Translations under genes and position numbers: made by a program
Notes under the pieces: model-generated
Told to the model about the DNA's origin: nothing
The model's database searches: none
What the model saw: only the letters and a program-made list of their open reading frames with translations
Assembly: GCA_963969395.1 (NCBI GenBank)
Contig: OZ017795.1
Coordinates: 14,260,001 to 14,324,000 of the forward strand
Length of the DNA stretch: 64,000 nucleotides
Reading direction: 5' to 3'
Source: Pseudoscleropodium purum
Taxonomy: Eukaryota; Streptophyta; Bryopsida; Hypnales; Brachytheciaceae
Part shown: positions 56,899 through 64,000 of the stretch, piece by piece
Layout: each line of letters starts with the position of its first letter
Position numbering within the stretch: position 1 is the first letter of the stretch

Positions 56899-58557
56899 AT
56901 GCCTCAGCTACGTAGGTCGAGACAAGCGAGTCCCTCTGGAGGCGAGGTGAAGCTCCGGAAAGTCATTCCGGTTATTCCCTCCATAGAGCCGGAAAAGGCT
57001 GAACTCATGGATGATCTCAAATCCATGGGTTGCGTAGGGTTTGCCGAGAAACCTTGGGGTTTTAGGGAGGAGAGAATGGTCAAGGAGCTCCTCGGAAAGT
57101 TGTCCAACCAGTTTGACAACACCGTGAGGGGAGCTCCCGTCAGTTGGAACGAGGGGATGTGGAGAGCGGTTTACGGTTTCCGGGCAGGAGGTTTGGGAAT
57201 GGCGAGCCGGAAGGATGAGTTTGTCCGAGGGAAGTTCAAGGGAGCCGTCAACCCGAAGGACGGATACGCGGTCGAGGATTGTTTGGATGACCGACACCGT
57301 CGGCTCCTGCAATTCCTGGTTCCGGTTCTTCACCCGGAAAAGCCGACCAGGGTGACGATCACCCTCGGCAACACCATTTTCGGTGCCCTCAGTGGTACCC
57401 GGAAAGTGGACTGGGCACGGATCATTTCCGATCTCGTGGCCCAGCTTGTTAGTAGGGTTGGGAAGAAAAGGGCCACTCCTGTGTGCCCTTACCTCTTCCA
57501 CCTCTATCGGGAGAACCAAGTCCTCACCGATACGGAGGAGAGGGCGTGGAAGATGCAGGAAGTGCTCCTGAAGTATGGGGAGTCGGAGACGGATGACGAG
57601 GCGGAATCCGATTCCGGGTCAGACCGGGAGTCAAGCGAGGAAGAGGAGGAGCCGATGCCGCCGATCAAGCGACAGAAGCTAACGCCTTCACACAAGCGCG
57701 GGACGCCTCCCGGTCAAGACAAACCGGCCCCGGAGGAGAAACCGGAAGCCGAGAAGACCAATTCCGGGGGAGATCCGGATATGCAAGATCCGTTCAACGG
57801 TCTGATCAACGTCCTCTACAACATCAGGGCAGATTGGGAGGTCAAGCACAGGACGCTTGCAGCAATCGGCAAGTTGGTGGGTGCTGCACCGGACAGCAAC
57901 TTGGCGGAACAAGTGGCGCAATGCATCACGAATCCGGAAGAGACCCGGAAGCAGGAAGCCGAGATCCGCCGGTTGCAGGAGGAGGTAGATAAACTGAAGG
58001 CAACACTTTTTGCCTATCAGGAAGACGTGACGGCCGCTCGGGAGATGGCGGAGGAGACTCGGAAGGTGGCCGAGCAGATCAAGGCGGTCCTGGGAGAGAC
58101 CGGAACGGCAGCGGCCAAGGCGAAGCTCTTCGACGAGAAGATCCACGAAGAGAAGAAACTATCCGGTTCCCGGATGGTCCGGATTCTCGCGGACTTCGCC
58201 GAGCAGGTGGAGACGGCAATGGTGGAGGGGCGGAAGGCAGCGGACCGAATCGAGGAGAGCAGCCGGAAGCTGACGGGAGCGACGTACGACAAAGGTATTC
58301 ACCTTTCGGACATCTCACTACCGGACCTCTTTCCAGATGCAACTATGGCGAAGGACAGGAAGGATTGGACTCCTGAGTCCAAGAAGTCTGCACGGACTGG
58401 GACTCCGGGCACGAGACCGGATATCACCATCGACCTGGAGTCTCCACCCGGACCGAATCCTGCGGAGGGGGAACGGGTCCGGAATTTGAGTGAAGTTTTC
58501 GAGGAGCTCGTCCCGGAGACCGGAAGCCCGACGATAGGATCTAGAGTTGTAGGGTAG
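56899..58557 (+). CDS. 552-residue protein of the TG…CA insertion (gag-like?)
   Basis: Intact frame from ATG at 56,899 (MPQLRRSRQASPSGGEVKL) to TAG; upstream GTG at 56,893 is open but not a usual start. Residues about 20-200 look globular ('FAEKPWGFREERMVKELLGK', 'RAVYGFRAGGLGMASR', 'VPVLHPEKPTRVTITLGNTI'), which recalls capsid-type proteins or the N-terminal parts of plant retroelement ORFs. Then an acidic tract ('ESETDDEAESDSGSDRESSE'), a basic 'PPIKRQKLTPSHKRG' that could be a nuclear signal, a Pro/Glu linker, and a long coiled coil at about 360-460 ('EIRRLQEEVDKLKATL', 'AREMAEETRKVAEQI'). The tail is disordered. No zinc knuckle or enzyme motif. GC-rich codons, unlike the neighbours. Function unknown; a structural or nucleic-acid-packaging role is a guess. 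It is the only long undisrupted ORF in the window. Confidence 0.7.
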   Translation: MPQLRRSRQASPSGGEVKLRKVIPVIPSIEPEKAELMDDLKSMGCVGFAEKPWGFREERMVKELLGKLSNQFDNTVRGAPVSWNEGMWRAVYGFRAGGLGMASRKDEFVRGKFKGAVNPKDGYAVEDCLDDRHRRLLQFLVPVLHPEKPTRVTITLGNTIFGALSGTRKVDWARIISDLVAQLVSRVGKKRATPVCPYLFHLYRENQVLTDTEERAWKMQEVLLKYGESETDDEAESDSGSDRESSEEEEEPMPPIKRQKLTPSHKRGTPPGQDKPAPEEKPEAEKTNSGGDPDMQDPFNGLINVLYNIRADWEVKHRTLAAIGKLVGAAPDSNLAEQVAQCITNPEETRKQEAEIRRLQEEVDKLKATLFAYQEDVTAAREMAEETRKVAEQIKAVLGETGTAAAKAKLFDEKIHEEKKLSGSRMVRILADFAEQVETAMVEGRKAADRIEESSRKLTGATYDKGIHLSDISLPDLFPDATMAKDRKDWTPESKKSARTGTPGTRPDITIDLESPPGPNPAEGERVRNLSEVFEELVPETGSPTIGSRVVG

Positions 58558-59739
58558 ATAGGATTTTAATTTCAGTTAGGAGTAGGAGCGGATCCGGATC
58601 CGGATCCGGCTCAACAGTATTAGGTTAGACCGGAAGTTAGATTTAGGTGGCGGCGGACCCCCACGGGTTTTCCGCTCCTTTTTGTGCTTTTAGGGTTTTG
58701 ACCCTTTGTATATAAATCGGTTCCTGAGATGGGAATTGGGAGTTGTTCATTTTGCAAACTTCTTGTACTTTTCTATTCTCTTCGTTGTGTATCTCTCTCC
58801 AGCGCGACAGGATTGTATGATGTGGAGTTAGGATAGTACGAGCCGGTTTGCAAGTGATTTCTCCCCTTGGTGTTTATTTTCCGATCCGAGGTGCATGTGA
58901 GTAGGTATCGAAGAGTTGGGAGTGAACTTAGTTCCTCAGCACGTCTAGAGTTTGAGATTCCGGGTGAGAAAGCCGTTGTTAGGCTAGGCGGGTAGGGAGG
59001 AATTCCTTAGCTGCGCTAGAACTCCCGGGTGGGAAATCCGGTTGAGTGTCCGATCTCCTGTGAGGTCTCACCACCCGTATGGGTAACGGAAGAACTTTAG
59101 TTGATGTTGGAACGGACGGGTGCACTTGTAACCACCTGTCTTCGCACGGATCGGAAGTAGCATCAAGGTCGTTGTAGTACGAGAGGGTCGAGTGTGGGGT
59201 CTTTGTGTGACCTACGACCCGGATTGCTATCTGGGTTGTTGTGAAGGACCAAACCGGATCCGGATTAGCTTAGGAGTCTAGAAGGTAGGACAGTGGGTCT
59301 TCAACCACTATAAGTCACGGAAGGAGTGGTGGGCCTACCACTCTCAAAATTAAGCGGCGACCCCTCTGATGGTGAAACAGAGGCAAAACCAAACCGGATA
59401 GGATTACGGGTACAGGATGACCATTCCGACCGGATTGGTCAGGACGGATTTCCAGGATCGGAAGTTGTGAGATCCTGGGATTTGGGTATTTGTACGGACC
59501 GGATAGTTAGTAGGACCGGAAGAAGGAGTAATCCGGTCTGTAGTTATCCGGTGTAGTAGTATTTCTGGTTCTAGATCTAGGATCGGAAAGTAAGATTGGG
59601 ATACTGACTGAGCTTAACTGCTTAATAGAGCTAGATACTTCACAAGATCTCGTGGGTTCGATCTTTAGAGTCACTTAGTTATACTCTAGAGCGATTTTTG
59701 TGAGTATAATGGGGAATTGACCTGCCCTGTGCTGCGACA

Positions 59740-59744
59740 CGCGC
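59740..59744. repeat. Right target-site duplication CGCGC
   Basis: Matches 56,433-56,437. With one copy kept and the insertion removed, codons read ATG CGC GCC ATT CGA CAC, so the DUF7869 frame continues from 'NQMPH' through 'MRAIRHGRMDTLKFLPT'. Confidence 0.85.
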
Positions 59745-59826
59745 CATTCGACACGGGAGAATGGACACCCTTAAATTCCTCCCCACAGAAAATAACTGGA
59801 AATGCATGCGCGTTGAGGCCAACTAG

Positions 59827-59971
59827 GTACTTCATCTACTTATGTTGTCATTCTTCGTAGTCATGTGGAGATCTCCAGATGAGTTATCTGCAACTCCATT
59901 TATCTATTATGGTTCGAGTCTTTTATTTTGTAAGTTCGGCTTGGCACTACATGTTGGCATTATTGTAGCTT
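59827..59971 (+). other. Probable intron of the second DUF7869 gene with an AGATCT palindrome
   Basis: Donor 'caactag|gtactt' follows the conserved 'CMRVEAN'. An acceptor is possible at 'attattgtag' (about 59,971), and coding similarity resumes by about 60,025. The palindrome CATGTGGAGATCTCCAGATG sits at 59,862-59,881, 35 nt inside the donor. Confidence 0.5.
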
Positions 59972-62364
59972 ATGCATAATTCTATTGGCTCTGCAATTAA
60001 ATGCAAACTATGGTCTTCCGCTAGTGAATTAGTCTACAATTAGTAGAATCAAGAAGGAGCATTTCAACAATGTTTCTATTAAGCTTGTTGGGAGTACATT
60101 TGCAAAATGTAGTTTATGTGACCAACTTGTATAGTTTATTCTAAAATCGCCAGAAGGGAGTGCTACGTCTATGGAATTTACGAGGCAAAAGATTGAACAT
60201 CACAATCACCAAGCTTCTTGTCATCACCTATATGCATCGTGGTGTGAGGAGTTGAAAAGAAATCCTCAAGAAATACTTTGTGTAATTCACGACAAGATAG
60301 ATACTTCAAAAACAGCTTTACCGAGGATGCACGTAACAACTAAGGCTACACAAGGTCTTGGGCAGATACCAATGAGTGTAACAGGAATGGTTGCTCATGG
60401 TCACGTTGACGGTGCGTATACCCATTATGCTTCATCTTGTTGGCCAGAAGACTCAAACTTCACAATTTTGTCTTTGGCTAGATTGTTTTGAAGATTAGAA
60501 GGTCCGCCAATTCAAGAGACATGTGACTTATTTCCATATCCTTCTACGAACTCTATGTTTGAGGCTCTACTTAGAAGAAAGTCTCAATGTATGGATTGTT
60601 TGACCCTTACAGATCCTCCAGCTTGTGTTGGTGATGATCCTCTTTTCAAGAATTTGTTTCTTTAGCTTGACAACTTTGCGAAGGATAATAAGAACCAGTA
60701 CCTCATGGCTTTTCTGTCCTTGTTGATTGCATGCGGGATATTTTAAGGAAATTCAAGTTGGTTTCCTACTTGTTGGACATACTCACAAAGATATCGATGC
60801 TTATTTCAACCATTTGTCGAAGGCTTTAAAGAGTAAGAATACTTTTGTCATTGTTGACCTTATAAAAACCTTCATGCAGTCCTAGGAAATGTCCTTCATG
60901 CTAGAATTCATACAAGAGGTTGCAGATTTCAAGTCGTTTGTTATAAGTTACCAAAGTAGTAGCTCAGCTAGACTAATTGGATTGGAGGAGATGCACCTTT
61001 TCATGTTCTTTGTAGATAGTGATGGGGTCCCTGTTATGAAATATAAAAAGTCGGCAGTTGATTAGCAATGGCTACCATCTGACAAACCTTCTGTGGAACC
61101 TTACTATCTTTCTTCCAACATCTGTAGAAGAAAGATAGTAATGGTCAGTTGAAGCTCTGTCTAGGATGTTCGAAACCTATACCATTTAAGCCCATGTGGG
61201 GCAGCGAGGATCCTAAAGCAACCAAAAATCAAGAGAAGGCCATAGAAATGGCGAAGAAAGCTACATTGAACAAGGGTTTTATGATGGTAGGAATAGAAAA
61301 GTACATTCAATATTGGGAAAATGAAATGTCAAAATGTGGTAGATTTGCAATTGCCTTCAGTCCATATGTTGAATATTAGAAGTGCATACTGCATGAGCTT
61401 AAAGAACCCCTATCAAACTATCATGAAGAGTTGGTGGAAGGTTTCTAGCCAAAGCATGACTAGAGAGTTGCCACTTATGGAGGACGTCTTTAGTCAAATA
61501 TGGTGAATCCGTTGGATGTCATTCCTGAGGAAGAAGACCCTAAACCATACTATAGCCCAGCAAATGAAGCGCCACAGGAATCCTTTAATCCTTGGCTTGA
61601 CATATGTCCAAGATCGTGGATTCTTCTTAGACCTGAATATCTCGCAATTTGTGCGTTTGGAAAGGAAGAGCATTAACTAGTGTTTGCAAATTGAAAGGAA
61701 ATTTGAATAATAGGAAGTTCTTGCTTCAATATTGGCACCTTGGAATAGAGGTACTAAAATTGTTGGTATGGTAAATGGATTGTTGAAAATAGTCCCCTCC
61801 ACTTGGGTGGATGCAACCTACGTAGTGTATTCTAATTGGTCAAAGATAATAGACCCAAAATCTCGGACAATTCCGAAGAAAAGTAGGGAGGCTGCCTTAG
61901 TTAATTTGAACATGGCAAATGAGGTGGATCCTTGACAAAGTTGTGTGCTACTTCCGATGGGGTCACCTAGAGATTTCCACTTGACCCTCTCCTTCTTCCT
62001 CTAAAAGGGTAAAGTATGGATTCTATTGTCCATTAGTATTGTCCTTTCTGATTTAGGTCCATTCTTTGGCACAACTAGGTAAGTTAGACAATAGGTTTGA
62101 ATATAATACATCTTGATTTCCATACAATGTTCATGCAGGAAAATTTTGGCCACACTAGAAAAGGAAAATGTTAGCCAAATCCTTTTGTTGGTATTCTATT
62201 TGCTCTCACTTTTCTCAGTGGAACTTGCATCTTCAAGAATTATCAATAAATATTCCATGTTCAGAATTGACATAGTCTTCTGAGTTTCAATACAATTGAA
62301 CTGTATGTTGAAGTCTATGCCTCATAGAATTCTCAATGTCAGATTTTGAGTATTCTCAAGAAGG

Positions 62365-62366
<2 letters not shown>

Positions 62367-62401
<35 letters not shown>

Positions 62402-62404
62402 TAT
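62367..62404. repeat. AT microsatellite
   Basis: (AT)n interrupted once by 'ac'. Confidence 0.9.
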
Positions 62405-62457
62405 CTTTTAATTGAATGAAAGAGAAGTATGAAAATTTTGTATTGTTGATCACAATC

Positions 62458-62885
62458 ACTAACTTCCAGGCCTCTCTTCATTTGAAGATCTCTGGGTAGG
62501 TTTCTAAGACCTTTGGCTTTGTTGAACTTCAACTTCCCATGTAATTACAAAATTAGTATAGGATTTTACTGAGCCTCTCATCATCTAAAGATCTCTAGAT
62601 AGGTTTCCAAGACCTCTGGGTTTGTTCAACTTCAACCTCCTATGTAACTATGAAATTAGTATAGGGTTTTACTAACTTCTAAGCCTCTCATTATTTGAAG
62701 ATCTTTAGATAGGTTTCCAAGACCTTTGGGTTTGTTGAACTTCAACCTCCTACATAACTATGAAATTAGTATAGTGTTTACTAACTTCCTCTTGTCATCT
62801 AAAGATTTCTAGGTAGGTTTCCAAGACCTCTACATTTGTTGAACTTCAACCTCCCACATAACTATAAAATTAGTATAGAGTTCCA
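62458..62885. repeat. Tandem repeat, four units of 103-110 bp
   Basis: Each unit has 'gcctctcatcatt', the AGATCT palindrome, 'aggtttccaagacct', 'tttgttgaacttcaacctcc' and 'aaattagtatagg'. The anchor 'aggttt' falls at 62,498, 62,601, 62,711 and 62,815. Units differ by about 10-20 percent. The second palindrome family is part of the unit. Confidence 0.85.
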
Positions 62886-64000
62886 CAAATGTTGGAGTGA
62901 TTGAGGTCTATACGGTTTTCCACAATTACTCATTTAGTGCTTGTGGCGAGCAAATGAATGATAATTTACTTCTACTATCTATTACTAGAAGATTTCTTGT
63001 TGGTTTCATATGAGTTGGGATTTTATTAAACTTCAAGTTGCTAAGTAACTATGAAATAGTTACTTGATTATTTTATAGATACTAGAGAGTAGCTTAGGTG
63101 TATTAAGTGAATGTCCTTCAATTATTCATGAAGTATCTTTGGAAGGACGATAGTCATATTTGCTTTTAGCATTAGTCAACTAGAGATCTCAATAGTTAGC
63201 TAGAGATTTCACAACTTATTCCATGAGGCCTTGTAGCTTGCATTGTGGATACACAAATCCTTATAGGAGGAGTTAATTTTTTTTTTAAATTTTAAGAAAC
63301 CTATTTGGAGGTCTCCCAATCGAGTAGTTTGAACTCTTGCACCCTTAGGAATTTATTTGAGAGACCTCATTGGAAAATGCTTGGACCACAAATTAAATAA
63401 TATTTTTTTATTTTCAAGTTGTTGAATCACTCCCTCGAATAACTAAAGTGCAAAATATGGAGCTCATGACACTTCTATATCACTTAATTTGTGGAGATCT
63501 CTAGATGCTTAGAAAATAGGGACATCCCTAGCTAAAATAGGAACAACTGGGGATTTTAGCAATTTTTTATTTTTGGACTTTCAAAAGTCCAAAAATAGAT
63601 AAATGATGCATATATAGTAAATTTATCTATTTGCAATGAATTGCTAAAAATCACTATATTGCCAAAAAATGTTGTTTGATCCTTCAAGGGTTAATAAAAG
63701 AAATTTCAATCCAAAAAGAAATGATTTTGTATAGGGTCTGATGCATTTGAGTCCAATATATGGTAAGTCCTTTGTGCAATCAACTACCAAGTCAAATTGT
63801 ACTCCAGTCTAGATGCTTACATGGAAATTCACATTGAACAAATTCACACATTGGAGTCTTTGAACATGAATTGCTAAATGGTTCCTTTCAATTTGGAGTT
63901 GTCTTTCGAGTGGAGAGAATGTAAATTTCAAAGAAAAACACAAATCATTTTCAACGGGGTACAAGTGACATTCAATCATTAGCTATTGAATTTTTCCAAT
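62886..64000. other. AT-rich end of window, no gene seen
   Basis: Carries the last four AGATCT palindromes (63,177-63,507) and, at 63,568-63,625, the reverse complement of 35,180-35,235. Nothing coding is recognised. Confidence 0.5.

Larger units (their letters stand above)
56490..59620. repeat. Third dispersed palindromic word, ATCCGGAT / ACCGGAT
   Basis: The six-base palindrome TCCGGA and its extensions (ATCCGGAT, AACCGGAT, ACCGGAA) recur dozens of times in coding and non-coding parts of the insertion, including a direct run 'gatccggatccggatccgg' at about 58,591-58,608. They are rare elsewhere in the window. In the ORF they fall in several frames, so they are not explained by one amino-acid bias. 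Confidence 0.65.
56438..59739. mobile_element. 3,302-bp TG…CA insertion with 9-bp inverted termini
   Basis: Starts TGTCGCAGC and ends GCTGCGACA (perfect 9-bp inverted termini with the TG…CA ends made by retroviral-type integrases), inside a perfect 5-bp duplication. I find no direct LTR pair inside it, no reverse transcriptase, integrase or protease, and no CCHC zinc knuckle. Two readings fit: a solo LTR of unusual length that carries an ORF, or a non-autonomous integrase-mobilised element such as a Ginger-type one. It is much more GC-rich than its surroundings and is packed with the word CCGGAT. 59,340-59,365 ('aattaagcggcgacccc') resembles a sequence often seen next to plant LTRs, but its position is not where a primer site should be. 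Confidence 0.8.
55431..61935 (+). pseudogene. Second DUF7869-family element gene, split by an insertion
   Basis: First usable ATG at 55,431 (MAWGGHSFGVGSFDFV); upstream the frame is closed by TGA. Left part: 'DGILGEVYLGVTILDVFF', the Cys-rich 'CSTVCCNRWCCQFF', and, after TGA 56,202, 'DVCISAWYLIHGISKSTYH'. It ends 'NENTNQMPH' just before the 3.3-kb insertion. Right part from 59,745: 'ENNWKCMRVEAN', intron, 'FAKCSLCDQLV', 'ILCVIHDKIDTSKTA', 'QIPMSVTGMVAHGHVDGAYT', 'LDNFAKDNKNQYLMAF' and 'LLVGHTHKDIDAYFNHLS', then 'QEVADFKSF' and a C-terminal segment ending 61,935. Unlike the copy at 39-42.5 kb it keeps the HDKID segment. Stops (TGA 56,202; TAG 56,427, 60,883 and others) and frameshifts make it dead. 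Gene order matches the first copy throughout, but sequence is strongly diverged. Confidence 0.8.
54641..63507. repeat. Second dispersed palindrome family, CATCTGGAGATCTCCAGATG-like
   Basis: Ten-base arms centred on AGATCT. Good copies: 54641-54660, 54731-54750, 54835-54858, 54987-55006, 55087-55106, 59862-59881, 61964-61983, 63177-63195, 63197-63215, 63301-63320 and 63488-63507, plus one in each unit of the tandem repeat at 62.46-62.89 kb. All flank or interrupt the second DUF7869 gene. None was seen in the 12.7-kb element or inside the insertion at 56.4-59.7 kb. Individual copies vary more than the first palindrome family, consistent with an older element. Confidence 0.7.

Noticed and set aside
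56438..59739. Ordinary LTR retrotransposon with two LTRs
   Set aside because: I looked for a second TGTCGCAGC near the right end and for GCTGCGACA near the left end and found neither; no pol domains are present.
1..64000. tRNA, rRNA or other structured RNA genes
   Set aside because: I saw no tRNA cloverleaf with box A/B wording and no rRNA core sequences, though a scan by eye can miss a tRNA.

Overview
The window looks like nuclear DNA of a land plant, most likely a moss. The support is: very AT-rich, intron-rich DNA; a TIR-NBS-LRR resistance gene whose TIR wording (FLSHSG…) I associate with mosses; a decayed plastid atpA fragment; and copies of the DUF7869-type mobile-element protein family. 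The species call is inference and no database was searched. I found no gene that is clearly intact, apart from one 552-codon reading frame inside a mobile element.

Layout. 1-17.8 kb is a gene-free mosaic of diverged dispersed repeats. 17.9-20.75 kb (minus) is a heavily decayed TNL relic. 23.76-29.77 kb (minus) is a five-exon TNL (TIR, NB-ARC, LRR, C-terminal exon) carrying several frameshifts and stops. 31.2 kb holds the plastid atpA fragment, followed by a 16-base G run. 32.7-38.4 kb is AT-rich with nothing coding.

38.37-51.06 kb is the most interesting part. It is a 12.7-kb block bounded by about 35-bp terminal inverted repeats. It carries two head-to-head genes, both decayed: a minus-strand DUF7869-family protein (putative RNase-H-fold transposase) and a long plus-strand multidomain gene. 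I read the latter as a ParB-like domain, a beta-class-methyltransferase-like C-terminal motif, a disordered region and an FCP1/HAD-like domain. A second HAD-like fragment follows. Scattered through this block and nowhere else in the window are about 25 copies of a 19-bp palindrome, TATCGGCTGSCAGCCGATA. Every intron I can define in the plus-strand gene contains at least one copy, and in three introns of 109-114 bp it sits at nearly the same distance from both splice sites. Several copies show paired changes that keep the palindrome.

51.66-52.42 kb is a 765-bp foldback element. 54.6-63.5 kb contains a second, diverged DUF7869 gene (plus) surrounded by a different dispersed palindrome (CATCTGGAGATCTCCAGATG-like). 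That gene is split by a 3,302-bp insertion (56,438-59,739) with TG…CA ends, 9-bp inverted termini and a perfect 5-bp target duplication (CGCGC). Removing the insertion with one duplication copy restores the family reading frame. The insertion has its own TATA box, a 552-codon ORF and a third repeated palindromic word (ATCCGGAT). Three unrelated elements in a row, each salted with its own short palindrome, is the pattern I would follow up first.

Most nonsense codons in the decayed element genes are TAG (a few TGA), as expected from C-to-T change at methylated CAG and CGA.
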